Shown here piece by piece: positions 24,451-33,466 of a stretch of DNA of 64,000 nt. The stretch is from contig NZ_JADWYR010000002.1 of assembly GCF_015831355.1 (NCBI RefSeq), forward strand, positions 1,302,001 through 1,366,000, written 5' to 3'. The notes under the pieces are model-generated. The model saw only the letters and a program-made list of their open reading frames with translations, did no database searches and was not told where the DNA came from. Source of the DNA: Panacibacter microcysteis (GTDB lineage Bacteria; Bacteroidota; Bacteroidia; Chitinophagales; Chitinophagaceae). The translations under genes and the position numbers were made by a program. Every line of letters starts with the position of its first letter. Position 1 is the stretch's first letter.

Positions 24451-25389
24451 TTATTGCGGCATCTGGCCCGGCATTCTTCTTTCAGGCATAGGTGGTGCAT
24501 CTTTTACATCAAGCACTTCTATATCAAAAATCAGGTTTGTATTGGGCAGTATCTCCGGCTGTCTTCCCTGTGGACCATAACCAAGGAATGATGGTATCAA
24601 TATTTTTCCTGAACCACCTTTCCCGAAAAATGGCAACGCATCATGCCATCCCGGTATCACCATACTTTGTCCAACCACTACATCAATCGGGTCTGTATGT
24701 CCTTTGGATGAATCCATGTTTGTATCAAAGATTTTGCTGTTATCGCTCATCAGGTAACCCTTGTACTTAATGGAGGCCTGTTTGCCCGAATCAGCTTTTA
24801 AAGCTGCATCGCCGGCATTATCTACTACAACATAGGCGCCGTGCGGTGTCTTTTTTGCTTTATCCTTCAGGCCTTTACCTGCAATGTAATCTTCCACCTG
24901 TTTTGTCTGGCGGGCTTCTTCCAGTTTGGTTTCCTTTTCATAATCTGCCATCACATCTTTCTCTTCTTTGAAAACCCTGGTAACCTTAACCCTGTACTGG
25001 ATATTGCTGCCTTTCACAAAAACAACACTGTCTGCAGGGTTGATAAGTCTTTTCGACTTAAGCGTATCAACACTTACGTTAATTACAGCACTGTCACCTT
25101 CGCGCAGTTTGGGTATGATCTCCATGAAAGACGCTTCTGCTCTTTTGCTGGTATCGCAAGGCAGGTAATTTGGAAAATCGGATTGTGGCGTAAGCACAGA
25201 ATCTTCTTTCCCTGTTCTGTCAGTCAAAAATACCTGCACATTGCATTTTACGTAGTTGCCGGGTTTGGCAGAATCGCCACCTTTTCCCTCATAAATTTTG
25301 TACACAAGGCCAGATGCAGTTTTTTGATAATCCACACCGCATGAAGCCATAGCTATTGCTGCCGCAGCAACAAACATGATTTTTTTCAT
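24451..25389 (-). CDS. FKBP-type peptidyl-prolyl isomerase lipoprotein
   Basis: 312 residues. A signal peptide with lipobox (AIAMASC near 17) makes it an envelope lipoprotein. Two FKBP-like regions are visible: a degenerate one at about 20-130 and a canonical one at about 195-300 with the segments FDTNMDSSK, VIPGWHDALPFFGKGGSGKILIPSFLGYG and LIFDIEVLDV. It assists folding of exported proteins. The start at 25389 is taken for the signal peptide; it begins 1 base after the stop of nrnA, so the two are an operon. Confidence 0.9.
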   Translation of the reverse strand: MKKIMFVAAAAIAMASCGVDYQKTASGLVYKIYEGKGGDSAKPGNYVKCNVQVFLTDRTGKEDSVLTPQSDFPNYLPCDTSKRAEASFMEIIPKLREGDSAVINVSVDTLKSKRLINPADSVVFVKGSNIQYRVKVTRVFKEEKDVMADYEKETKLEEARQTKQVEDYIAGKGLKDKAKKTPHGAYVVVDNAGDAALKADSGKQASIKYKGYLMSDNSKIFDTNMDSSKGHTDPIDVVVGQSMVIPGWHDALPFFGKGGSGKILIPSFLGYGPQGRQPEILPNTNLIFDIEVLDVKDAPPMPERRMPGQMPQ

Positions 25390-25390
25390 C

Positions 25391-26398
25391 TTATTGTAAT
25401 TGTTGTTCGTATTCCTTAATAACAGTTTTAAATTTTTGTACGTTCTCTTCAAGGCTTTCACTGCTGCGCCCGCCTGCGGCATTCCGGTGACCACCACCCT
25501 CAAAATGCAGCCTGGCAAACACATTCACATCAAAGTCTCCTTTACTCCTGAAACTCCATTTCCGCTCTTCCGTTCTGTCGATTAACAGGGCACCGAGCTT
25601 TATGCCTTCCATTGTAAGGAGATAGTTTACCAGTCCTTCTGTATCGCCTGTTTTTATTTCATATTTAACGAGATCCTTTTTAGGAATGGCCATTACAGCG
25701 GCATTATACTCGTATAAAACCTCCAGCCTGTTTAAAAGCGCATTACCAATAAAGCGTAAACGGCTTTCAGAAAAGTTGTCGTAGATATGTTCGTATATCT
25801 CTGTATGATCTATGCCGGTTTCTTTCAATACGGCAATTACACGGTGAACCTCGGCCGTTGTGGAAGAAAAACGGAAAGATCCGGTATCTGTCATAATTCC
25901 TGTAAAAAGACAGGTAGCTATATCTTTATTGAGCAGTGTGCTGAATGGAGATGCATCAATAAAATCAAAAACCATCTCGCAGGTAGAACTTTTGTGTACA
26001 TTACTGATGCCATAATCAAAAACCTCAACCTGTGGCTGCTGGTGATGGTCTATCAGCACTTTAAGGCAGGACGCTGCTGCAAGTACCGGTTCCAGGTTTT
26101 TGGTACGGTGCAGAATATTGAAATCGAGACAGAATAACACGTCTGCCTCGCTGATGATCTTTGATGCAAGTTCACGGTCATTCTCAAAATCCAGCACTTT
26201 ATCGCAGCCCGGCATCCAGTCGAGGAAATTGGCCCAGTTGGTGGGAGATATAACCGTAACATGGTGGTTAAGCTGGCTCAAAAAATGATAAAGCCCCAGC
26301 GCTGCGCCCATTGCATCACCGTCTGGCTTCTGGTGCGTTGTTATTACAACCCGCTTTTGCTCTTCTAATAATGGATATACAAATTTTACCTCTTGCAT
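25391..26398 (-). CDS. nrnA: DHH-family phosphoesterase, NrnA type
   Basis: 335 residues. The DHH domain has HQKPDGDA near residue 23 and VLIDHHQQP near 115; the DHHA1 domain ends with the substrate-binding GGGHRNAAGG near 305. NrnA degrades nano-RNA (2-5 mers) and in some species 3'-phosphoadenosine 5'-phosphate. The ATG at 26398 is chosen, since the frame upstream starts at TTG. The FKBP lipoprotein gene follows after 1 base. Confidence 0.88.
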   Translation of the reverse strand: MQEVKFVYPLLEEQKRVVITTHQKPDGDAMGAALGLYHFLSQLNHHVTVISPTNWANFLDWMPGCDKVLDFENDRELASKIISEADVLFCLDFNILHRTKNLEPVLAAASCLKVLIDHHQQPQVEVFDYGISNVHKSSTCEMVFDFIDASPFSTLLNKDIATCLFTGIMTDTGSFRFSSTTAEVHRVIAVLKETGIDHTEIYEHIYDNFSESRLRFIGNALLNRLEVLYEYNAAVMAIPKKDLVKYEIKTGDTEGLVNYLLTMEGIKLGALLIDRTEERKWSFRSKGDFDVNVFARLHFEGGGHRNAAGGRSSESLEENVQKFKTVIKEYEQQLQ

Positions 26399-26435
26399 AG
26401 GTGGCGGCAAAATTGCGGCTTTACCGTCATACAGT

Positions 26436-26443
26436 CAAAAGTA
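26436..26443 (-). promoter_or_regulatory. -7 promoter element of nrnA
   Basis: TACTTTTG on the minus strand, exact TAnnTTTG, about 33 bases before the ATG. Confidence 0.5.
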
Positions 26444-26558
26444 TTTGCCGGCAACACGCCACACCCTTGTATTTTAAGGATTTTTTGAAAAAGGGTCAAA
26501 TGCCGGGATTCGAAAGCGCGACGATAACCTGAACGCTACAGCTGAACTATGCACTGCT

Positions 26559-26578
26559 GTACAAGAGTGCGACGCAAC
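26559..26578 (-). repeat. Interspersed repeat copy R10 (form A core)
   Basis: GTACAAGAGTGCGACGCAAC followed by GAAAGCTTAATGC. It lies between fbp and nrnA, both on the minus strand. Confidence 0.8.
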
Positions 26579-26633
26579 GAAAGCTTAATGCTTATACCCT
26601 GCCGGGCCACAAAAATTGTATTGGTTAAAAAAA

Positions 26634-27641
26634 TTACGCGCAAAAGCTTTCCAGTTCTTCAAGCATGGCCTTACTGCCAATAAATATGGGCGTGCGCTGG
26701 TGTAATGCGGTGGGTTGTATATCGAGAATACGTTCTTTACCATTTGTTGCTTTACCACCAGCCACCTCAATAATAAAAGCAAACGGGTTGCACTCATACT
26801 GTAAACGCAGTTTACCGTTGCGGTTATCGGCCGTGGCCGGGTACATGAAAATGCCACCTTTTATAAGGTTGCGATGCAGATCTGCCACCATACTGCCAAA
26901 ATAACGCTGCGAATAAGGGCCACCATTGGTCTCGTTTTTCTGCTGGCACCCGGCAATATATTGTTTTACAAAATCCTCGTATTGAAAAAAATTGCCATGG
27001 TTAACGGAATAGATTTTTCCATGTTCCGGACATGTAATGCCGGGATGACTCAGGCAGAACTCACCGATAGAGGGGTCGAGTGTAAAACCATTTACGCCCC
27101 GGCGTGTGGCATATACCAGCATGGTTGATGAGCCGTAGACAATATAACCTGCAGCTACCTGGTTAATGCCGGGCTGCAGGAAATCATCGATGGTACATGG
27201 CGTGCCCGGTTTGCTTTTACGGCGGTACACACCAAAGATGGTACCGATAGAAATATTTACGTCGATGTTATTACTGCCATCAACGGGATCGAACATGACC
27301 ACGTACTTACTGTTGTTGCTTATTTCATCATCGAACACCACAATGTCATCCATCTCTTCACTGGCACAACCGGCACAGCTTATGCCGTTTTTAAGTACAC
27401 TCATAAACTGGTTATTGGCGAAAACATCCAGCTTCATCACTTCCTCGCCCTGGATGTTGCGGCTGCCGTCATAACCCAATATATCTGCAAGGCCTGCTTT
27501 ATTTACTTCAACATTTACACGTTTGGCGGCAAGGCCGATATCTCGTAACAGGCTGCTGAGTTCGCCTGTTGCATTGGGTATGGTGCGGTATTGCTGAATG
27601 GTAAACTCATCTAGTGTAAGTATCTTCCTGGTTAGTGCCAT
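26634..27641 (-). CDS. fbp: Class 1 fructose-1,6-bisphosphatase
   Basis: 335 residues. This gluconeogenic enzyme splits fructose-1,6-bisphosphate. The metal site is MFDPVDGSNNID near 110-120, with the preceding acidic segment EEMDDIVVFDDE; the C-terminal FIIEVAGGKAT near 280 contacts the sugar. Length fits class 1 enzymes. The ATG at 27641 is taken because the -7 element at 27660-27667 lies between it and the longer frame's start. It is divergent from the aspartate kinase gene, with only 111 bases between start codons. Confidence 0.95.
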   Translation of the reverse strand: MALTRKILTLDEFTIQQYRTIPNATGELSSLLRDIGLAAKRVNVEVNKAGLADILGYDGSRNIQGEEVMKLDVFANNQFMSVLKNGISCAGCASEEMDDIVVFDDEISNNSKYVVMFDPVDGSNNIDVNISIGTIFGVYRRKSKPGTPCTIDDFLQPGINQVAAGYIVYGSSTMLVYATRRGVNGFTLDPSIGEFCLSHPGITCPEHGKIYSVNHGNFFQYEDFVKQYIAGCQQKNETNGGPYSQRYFGSMVADLHRNLIKGGIFMYPATADNRNGKLRLQYECNPFAFIIEVAGGKATNGKERILDIQPTALHQRTPIFIGSKAMLEELESFCA

Positions 27642-27659
27642 GGTGCAAATCGTTTCAGG

Positions 27660-27667
27660 CAAAAGTA
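27660..27667 (-). promoter_or_regulatory. -7 promoter element of fbp
   Basis: TACTTTTG on the minus strand, 19 bases before the fbp start codon. Confidence 0.55.
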
Positions 27668-27710
27668 GTTGCCTGCAAAAAATTTACTTTTCATTCCTCC
27701 TATCTTTGTT

Positions 27711-27718
27711 CAACAGGT
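27711..27718 (+). promoter_or_regulatory. -7 promoter element of the aspartate kinase gene
   Basis: TATCTTTG on the plus strand, 35 bases before the ATG at 27753. It faces the fbp promoter 44 bases away. Confidence 0.6.
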
Positions 27719-27752
27719 TATACAAATCATTAACAGGTTTCAAAAGATTGCT

Positions 27753-29072
27753 ATGAAAGTTTTCAAATTCGGTGGTGCAAGTGTGAACAGTGTAGAAAGA
27801 ATTCAAAATGTAAAGGAGATTATCAAAAGCTACAGCGATGAGCAACTGATGATTATTATTTCTGCCATGGGTAAAACCACCAATGCGCTGGAAAAAGTGG
27901 TGGAAGCATTCTACGCCGGCCACAAAGAAGAAGCTCTGCAACTTTTCGATGGCATCAAAAAACAACACGTAACCACTGCAAAATATCTATTGGTTACACA
28001 TTACAACGCCTGTATTGAACAGCTAAACAGCTTTTTTACCGAAGTTGAATGGTTAATGCATGATAAACCGGTAAGAGCATTTGATTATTACTATGACCAG
28101 GTGGTGTGCGTGGGCGAATTACTCAGTACCTGCCTTGTGAGTTATTACCTCAACGAAATGCAAGTGGCCAATACCTGGCTCGATGTAAGAGATATCATTA
28201 GGACCGATGATAATTTTCGCGATGCCACCATAGACTGGGAATACACAGCCCGGAAAGTAGACGAACTAAAGGCACAATATTTCCATAACATGCAGGCGGC
28301 TCAATCTTCGTCGGTTCTTACGGCAGACGATGCCAACTATACACCGGGCATTGTGATAACGCAGGGTTTTATCGGCTCCACCGATGAAAATGAGAGCACC
28401 ACGCTGGGCAGGGAAGGAAGCGATTTTACAGCAGCCATTTTTGCCAACCTGCTCAATGCAGAAAGCCAAACGATCTGGAAAGATGTGGAAGCCGTAATGA
28501 GCGCAGACCCCAAGCAATTCCCCGATGCTGAGATTATACACGAGTTAAGCTTCGATGAAGTGATAGAAATGGCCTACTATGGGGCACAGATCATTCATCC
28601 TAAAACCATCAAGCCACTACAGAATAAAGGTATACCGCTACATGTAAAGAGTTTTATAGATCCGTCTCTGCCGGGCACTGTTATCTACAAAAAACAACCG
28701 AGGCACCTGCCACCCATTATCATAATCAAAAAACAACAGGCGCTGATGCACCTGCACAGCCAGGATTTTTCTTTTGTGGGCGAAAAACCGATTATTCGTT
28801 TGTATGAATATTTTGCATCCAATAAAATTCGGCCCAATCTTATACAGACCGGGGCAATAAGCCTGCAGGTTTGCCTGGACGATAAGCCCGAAAAGATAGA
28901 CCACCTTGCCGCCGAAGCAGGCGCCATCTTTGATGTGCAGGTTGAAAAAGGATTAAGCCTGTTAACGATCCGCCATTATACAACGATGCTGATCGAAAAA
29001 ATGACTGCAGGTAAAGAAATTGTATTACAACAGCAGGACAAACAAACCATACAGGTTTTATACAGGGACTGA
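27753..29072 (+). CDS. lysC: Aspartate kinase
   Basis: 439 residues. It phosphorylates aspartate, the first step to lysine, threonine and methionine. The kinase domain starts KFGGASVNS and includes TLGREGSDFTAAIFA near 240 and DVEAVMSADP near 265. The C-terminal 130 residues form the regulatory ACT-type region (FVGEKPIIRLYEYFASN, ISLQVCLDD). No homoserine dehydrogenase is fused. The ATG at 27753 follows the -7 element. Confidence 0.93.
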   Translation: MKVFKFGGASVNSVERIQNVKEIIKSYSDEQLMIIISAMGKTTNALEKVVEAFYAGHKEEALQLFDGIKKQHVTTAKYLLVTHYNACIEQLNSFFTEVEWLMHDKPVRAFDYYYDQVVCVGELLSTCLVSYYLNEMQVANTWLDVRDIIRTDDNFRDATIDWEYTARKVDELKAQYFHNMQAAQSSSVLTADDANYTPGIVITQGFIGSTDENESTTLGREGSDFTAAIFANLLNAESQTIWKDVEAVMSADPKQFPDAEIIHELSFDEVIEMAYYGAQIIHPKTIKPLQNKGIPLHVKSFIDPSLPGTVIYKKQPRHLPPIIIIKKQQALMHLHSQDFSFVGEKPIIRLYEYFASNKIRPNLIQTGAISLQVCLDDKPEKIDHLAAEAGAIFDVQVEKGLSLLTIRHYTTMLIEKMTAGKEIVLQQQDKQTIQVLYRD

Positions 29073-29125
29073 TTTTAGTAACAGGCAGCAGTATTTATCG
29101 GCTTGAAAACTAAATTTAATGATGT

Positions 29126-29280
29126 TATCAAATGTAGTTTTTAGTTGCACTGAATGCTTTATCTATTGTTGTTTCAGCGGTAGCATTTACTGGCGTGAAA
29201 ACTGAATTGATTTATAGTATCAAATGTAGTTTTTAGTTGCACTGAATGCTTTATCTATTGTTGTTTCAGCGGTAGCATTT
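29126..29280. repeat. Perfect 63-bp direct repeat, two copies
   Basis: 29126-29188 and 29218-29280 are identical and start 92 bases apart; the 29-base spacer resembles the DNA just before the first copy, so the duplicated unit is about 92 bp. The end (TTGTTTCAGCGGTAGCATTT) runs directly into repeat copy R11, and a related string (TTGTTTCAGC) precedes copy R21. Confidence 0.9.
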
Positions 29281-29293
29281 CATGGCATCGCCT

Positions 29294-29318
29294 GTTGTGT
29301 CACTCACTTGTGCGTTCC
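29294..29318 (+). repeat. Interspersed repeat copy R11 (form B core)
   Basis: GTTGTGTCACTCACTTGTGC plus GTTCC, with GGCATCGCCT before it and GGCCGAAGCGATCC after it. ATCGC and GCGAT form the ends of an inverted repeat. Confidence 0.85.
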
Positions 29319-29528
29319 GTTTTTCATGTCGGCCGAAGCGATCCGTTGTATCAAACATAAAATCATGTAAAGGTGTGAAATAATATTTCTTACCCACCGT
29401 CTACAAACGCGTATAGTAATTCAACCTGGCCTGGCAGGTGTTGCGTTTACTGCCGCCGAATTTAATGGATACGTGAAATATTTCTATTCTTCATCCGGGT
29501 CTTTTCAAAGCAGGGGCATGAGCTTACA

Positions 29529-30170
29529 TTAGTCTGCTCCGGTTATTTTCATCCCGGGATGAAACGTCAGGTAAGTATTGAGTACCGGCACATTTTTCTG
29601 ATGCACTATAATGCCACTGCAGGTTTGTTCGCTGCCTGCAAATTCAAATGCAATACCGCCGGTTTCATCGTCATATAACAGCATGCTACGTCCGTCTTTA
29701 GCTGTGTATGAACCAATTCGTTTTATTGTAAACTGTTGCTGCACGTTGTTGAAGGAAGCGGAAACTTTTATGCCGTTTCCTGTCTCAAAAAATAAAGAAG
29801 TAGTTCTGACAAGCTTTACCGATTTACCATTCATCGATGTGTCTTTATAAGAAGTAAAAATGCTCAGTTCACTGGTATTGTTTTGCGCATCTTTTTTACC
29901 AAACCAGAACAACCAGGCTTTGCCCATTGCAGCATCGGAAGAATCCGGCTTACCCAATTGTCTTTCCAACAGTGCCGCATCTTCATCAATTTTTACGCTA
30001 CCGATGCTTGCACCGGGCACAATAAGCTTTGCAGTATCGATAACAGCAGATGAGTCGTCAGGTACTACTGCAGCTGAATCTGATTGGCTTGACGCATGTT
30101 GTTGCTGATCATTTAGGTTTCCGTTACATGCAGCAAACAACAGCAACGCAATAAAAATGAAATTTTTCAT
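29529..30170 (-). CDS. Hypothetical lipoprotein
   Basis: 213 residues. MKNFIFIALLLFAAC is a lipoprotein signal with Cys near residue 15. A Ser/Asp-rich linker (about 22-50) precedes a folded domain with GASIGSVKIDEDAALLERQLGKPDSSD, which resembles the start of small beta-rich envelope domains. I do not recognise the family. The ATG at 30170 is chosen for the signal peptide. Confidence 0.7.
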   Translation of the reverse strand: MKNFIFIALLLFAACNGNLNDQQQHASSQSDSAAVVPDDSSAVIDTAKLIVPGASIGSVKIDEDAALLERQLGKPDSSDAAMGKAWLFWFGKKDAQNNTSELSIFTSYKDTSMNGKSVKLVRTTSLFFETGNGIKVSASFNNVQQQFTIKRIGSYTAKDGRSMLLYDDETGGIAFEFAGSEQTCSGIIVHQKNVPVLNTYLTFHPGMKITGAD

Positions 30171-30277
30171 TAACCGAGTGTACTCAAGAATAATACCCAT
30201 TTTTTAGAAAACCATTTTGCATAGGTTGCCTGTAATAAAACATGGCCGTGCCCGGAGCAGCCGCGCAGCGATATACA

Positions 30278-30297
30278 GTACAAGAGTGCGACGCAAC
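30278..30297 (-). repeat. Interspersed repeat copy R12 (form A core)
   Basis: GTACAAGAGTGCGACGCAAC between two minus-strand genes, with GCAGCGATATACA to its left and CTGCTGCCGGC to its right as in other copies. Confidence 0.8.
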
Positions 30298-30344
30298 AAC
30301 AGTTCAATAGCAAACCTGCTGCCGGCTACAAAAGTATTGTGCAA

Positions 30345-30382
30345 TAAAAAAAGCAACACGCCAGGGGCAGTGTTGCTTTTTA
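30345..30382 (-). terminator. Terminator of the 30398-31018 gene
   Basis: AAAAGCAACAC (30349-30359) and GTGTTGCTTTT (30370-30380), 11 bp perfect, with T-runs on both sides. Confidence 0.88.
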
Positions 30383-30397
30383 TAAAATAATTGCTGA

Positions 30398-31018
30398 TTA
30401 ATAATCTGAGCCGCCACCAAACATCCAGCCGATAGAAAAACCTATAGCATCCATTGTTTTGGTCTTAATACCGCTAACATTAGAAAGGTTTGTAAAACCA
30501 CCATTAAAAAAGGTGCTTAGCGCAAGTCCGTTTGAAAACTGAAAGCCTCCCTTCAAGTGCAAACCAATATCAATTGGCTTAAGCTGCCCGGGCTCTTTTC
30601 CAAAATCAATGTCTGCGCTCTGGCCCTGCTCCTTTACCTTCCCGCCCAATGAATACATAATATTCGGACCAACACCTACAAACAGGTTGCCGCCATTGTC
30701 AAAAATCTTTGAATACATGATCGGAACCGGTAATGAAATGCGGGTGAAAGAAATTTTTGAAGTATTATCATCCTGGTAAGACAATGAACCTGTTTTAAAA
30801 AGCAACGAAGGTCTTACAGCGAGGAAGTTACCGAGCTGAATGTGAGCAGTTGCACCTGCATGCACATTGATGCCCGCATATACATCGCTTTCATCGTTGT
30901 AAAGGCCTGCAGCGGAAAAGCCAACCTCGGGCCCAACACTTACCTGCGCATCTACGTTATTGGTGAATGGAAATACAAAGAGAGCGGCCAATGCCATGTT
31001 CTTTAAGAGTTTTTTCAT
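30398..31018 (-). CDS. Outer-membrane beta-barrel protein
   Basis: 206 residues. A signal peptide ends at NVDAQ near residue 24. The body alternates hydrophobic residues as barrel strands (VGPEVGFSAAGLY, FLAVRPSLLFKTGSLSY, GLHLKGGFQFSNGLALSTFFNGG) and ends in an aromatic residue, as barrels do. It looks like the PorT/OMP_b-brl_2 type; function unknown. Confidence 0.8.
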   Translation of the reverse strand: MKKLLKNMALAALFVFPFTNNVDAQVSVGPEVGFSAAGLYNDESDVYAGINVHAGATAHIQLGNFLAVRPSLLFKTGSLSYQDDNTSKISFTRISLPVPIMYSKIFDNGGNLFVGVGPNIMYSLGGKVKEQGQSADIDFGKEPGQLKPIDIGLHLKGGFQFSNGLALSTFFNGGFTNLSNVSGIKTKTMDAIGFSIGWMFGGGSDY

Positions 31019-31208
31019 TTTTTAAAGTTTAGGCGGCAAAAATAATGCGCAGCCACAACCTGAAAAATTTATTTCTTATTATATAAGCAGTAATACATTT
31101 AAATACCGGTAAAAAAATATTCAAACCGCAGATCACCTTTTAGCTTGCATATGCTGCTACTTGCAAAGAATTTGCGGCATTACAGATTTATTTAAACAAC
31201 AACCTATC

Positions 31209-31868
31209 ATGAAAAGCACATTTTATGCGCTGCTTATTACAGCAGCAGTTACCTCATTATGTTCATGCAGTAAAGACCGCATTACAGGCAGCGGCAACGT
31301 AAAAACAGAAGACAGGCAGCTTACAGGATTTACCAAAGTGAGTACGCAAGGTTCTACCAACGTTTTTATTACACAGGGCACATCATTTAAAGTAAGTGTA
31401 AAGGCTTACGAAAACCTTGTTCCATATCTTGAAACGGAGGTTGTTAACGGCACACTCGAAGTTCATTACAAGGACAACACCAATGTAAAGAACGACAATG
31501 CTGAAGTGTATGTAACCATGCCTTCTTTAGCGGGTACATTTATCAGCGGCAGCGCCGGCATTGCAGTGGAAGGCATCTTCAGCGGTACACAACTGAATGC
31601 TTCCATATCAGGATCCGGCAACATAGATTTTGCAAACGGCACTTATGATAACCTGGACTATCAATCATCCGGAAGTGGTAACCTTGGCGCATTTGGTTTA
31701 ACCGCAAAGCATGCGGCGATAGCCATTTCGGGCAGTGGCAATGCATCAATAACAGCAACCGAAAGCCTGGATGTCCACATCTCTGGAAGTGGCACTGTAT
31801 ATTACAAAGGCAACCCGGAAGAAGTGAACAGTGAAATATCCGGCAGCGGGAAACTCATCAGCCAATAA
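31209..31868 (+). CDS. Head GIN (DUF2807) domain lipoprotein
   Basis: 219 residues. The lipobox LCSC near residue 20 predicts a lipoprotein. The rest is a DUF2807 'head GIN' beta-solenoid: repeated SGSG turns (ISGSAG, ISGSGN, SSGSGN, ISGSGN, ISGSGT, ISGSGK) at about 20-residue steps. The start at 31209 gives the signal peptide. The family is thought to act at the cell envelope; its ligand is unknown. Confidence 0.88.
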   Translation: MKSTFYALLITAAVTSLCSCSKDRITGSGNVKTEDRQLTGFTKVSTQGSTNVFITQGTSFKVSVKAYENLVPYLETEVVNGTLEVHYKDNTNVKNDNAEVYVTMPSLAGTFISGSAGIAVEGIFSGTQLNASISGSGNIDFANGTYDNLDYQSSGSGNLGAFGLTAKHAAIAISGSGNASITATESLDVHISGSGTVYYKGNPEEVNSEISGSGKLISQ

Positions 31869-31880
31869 AACTGCAGGCTA

Positions 31881-31916
31881 AAAGAAAGCACCGCGGTTGC
31901 GGTGCTTTCTTTTTTA
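31881..31916 (+). terminator. Terminator of the DUF2807 gene
   Basis: AAAGAAAGCACCGC and GCGGTGCTTTCTTT form a perfect 14-bp stem around GGTT, followed by TTTT. Confidence 0.92.
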
Positions 31917-31929
31917 TACCATATGCATT

Positions 31930-33276
31930 TTACATTTTGCTGCGCGATGGTCTTAGCTGCAGATAAACCTGCCCGGCCAATGGTGTTTGTCCATACAGGT
32001 AATGCAGGGATGCCGGTGGCAAATTTGCTGATACCTGCAAACCTGCCAGCAGATCAATTTTACCCACCGCAAAAAGCTTCCTGTTAGTGCCAAGTGTAAG
32101 TTTGTGGATGTTGAACAGGTAATCATGATCAAACGCATCATCCAGTGCAAGCTCTTCCGCAGACTTTTGCACAAACTCGTACCGCCCGTACACGGCCTGC
32201 GTTTTCAACTGTTGCGTACCTTCCAGTAAAAGCGAATGTTCTTTGTGTGTTTTGCCTGCATCATTCATGCCCCATACAAATGCACCGGTAAAAAATTTAT
32301 CATTTCTAACAGGCGTGGCATATAGAACAGAAGCCGTATAGCGCCAGATATTTTCTGAAGGGTGGAGCAGTTCAGGACTTTCAAGATATGCCTGCGAAAA
32401 TTGTATAGCCCATGCCCTGCCGGGGTTATAAGACAGCCTGTAACTATAGCTGTCAAACTTCATCTTATCGAAACCATAACGTTTTTCATCTGGTTCCCTG
32501 CCGGTGAAGTTGGATAGTTCGAGCTTGAGTTTATTAACCCTTACACCAAGTGTGGCAACGCCAAACGTAATGTGTGTTGCATCCTGCCAGTGGTGGCTCA
32601 AAGGTGCATCAGGATCATTCATGGCGCTGATGCGATGCATAAAGGTTGGTGCACTGATGGCTGGTTCGCCGGGATAACCAAAGTATCCAAAGACATCAAC
32701 AGATTTACTAAGGCGTTGTGTGTATCCAACGCTCAGTGCAGCAAAAAGATCGTGTGGGTGTTGGCGGTCTACCAGTGTCCTTCCATTATAAGATTCACCT
32801 GATTGAAACAGCAATGGATAGCCTGCATTGCCAACAGTAAGTGCATCCAGGCTAAACATGCCGGTAACATTCAACAAACCGTTAGAACCAACCTGCCTGT
32901 TGTACATGGCCATAAACCAGTTGGGCGCATCAAACTTCGCCCCACTGCGGCTGGTCTTATCGGTCAGCTCCTGGTTATTGTAACGCAGCCACACACTGCC
33001 ATGAAACATCCACATATCTTTTTTGCCATGTTTCATTAACATATACATCGGTGTGTTATCGGGGTTCCATGCTGTACCCGAACTATTCCTGTTCATAGGC
33101 AGCGATAACGAATATGCATGGTTCATACCCGGCATGTTCATATGGCCATGTTCGTGCATGTTCATGTGCATTGAATCTTTCGCAGGCATTGAATCATGTT
33201 GCATCTTGTGCATATCATGCTGCGCAAAGGCCTGCATTGAAAAAAATAGTAATGCCGGCAGAAGTGTTTTTTTCAT
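31930..33276 (-). CDS. His/Met-rich outer-membrane protein of the metal locus
   Basis: 448 residues. A signal peptide ends at QAFAQ near 19. Residues about 20-53 are dense in His and Met (HDMHKMQHDSM, MHMNMHEHGHMNMPGMNH), a soft-metal binding pattern seen in copper proteins. The remaining 390 residues alternate like a large outer-membrane barrel. It is the last gene of the metal locus, separated from the HMA-MauE gene by repeat copy R13. Copper binding is inferred from the tail. Confidence 0.65.
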   Translation of the reverse strand: MKKTLLPALLFFSMQAFAQHDMHKMQHDSMPAKDSMHMNMHEHGHMNMPGMNHAYSLSLPMNRNSSGTAWNPDNTPMYMLMKHGKKDMWMFHGSVWLRYNNQELTDKTSRSGAKFDAPNWFMAMYNRQVGSNGLLNVTGMFSLDALTVGNAGYPLLFQSGESYNGRTLVDRQHPHDLFAALSVGYTQRLSKSVDVFGYFGYPGEPAISAPTFMHRISAMNDPDAPLSHHWQDATHITFGVATLGVRVNKLKLELSNFTGREPDEKRYGFDKMKFDSYSYRLSYNPGRAWAIQFSQAYLESPELLHPSENIWRYTASVLYATPVRNDKFFTGAFVWGMNDAGKTHKEHSLLLEGTQQLKTQAVYGRYEFVQKSAEELALDDAFDHDYLFNIHKLTLGTNRKLFAVGKIDLLAGLQVSANLPPASLHYLYGQTPLAGQVYLQLRPSRSKM

Positions 33277-33323
33277 AGATGTTTATTTAAATAAGTTAGT
33301 TATAATGAACCCGGCTTCAGTAC

Positions 33324-33392
33324 TTTACTGATCGCTTGTTGTGTCACTCACTTCAGGGTTCCTCTTTTATGGCAGCTCCGGCGATCAGTAAA
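33324..33392 (+). repeat. Interspersed repeat copy R13 (form B core) with 12-bp terminal inverted repeat
   Basis: TTTACTGATCGC at 33324-33335 and GCGATCAGTAAA at 33381-33392 are perfect inverted repeats around the core at 33338-33362. The unit is 69 bp and is the best view of the element's ends. Confidence 0.85.
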
Positions 33393-33466
33393 CGGTCAAC
33401 GCCGTGTATTTATCAACGCCCTCCTGTGCATAATCAATCAACAAAATTCAATTCATCATTCACCTT

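Larger units (their letters stand above)
29073..29528. other. Convergent intergenic region, 456 bp, repeat-rich
   Basis: Contains a perfect 63-bp tandem duplication and repeat copy R11. The segment from about 29340 to 29528 holds no feature I can name, and no terminator is clear. Confidence 0.6.

Noticed and set aside
26480-26520. tRNA-like string GGGATTCGAA near the fbp-nrnA gap
   Set aside because: No acceptor stem, anticodon arm or other tRNA arms could be folded around it; it resembles a T-loop only.
29100-29330. Possible CRISPR-like array at the direct repeats
   Set aside because: Only two 63-bp units with a spacer similar to the flank, no further repeats, no cas genes.
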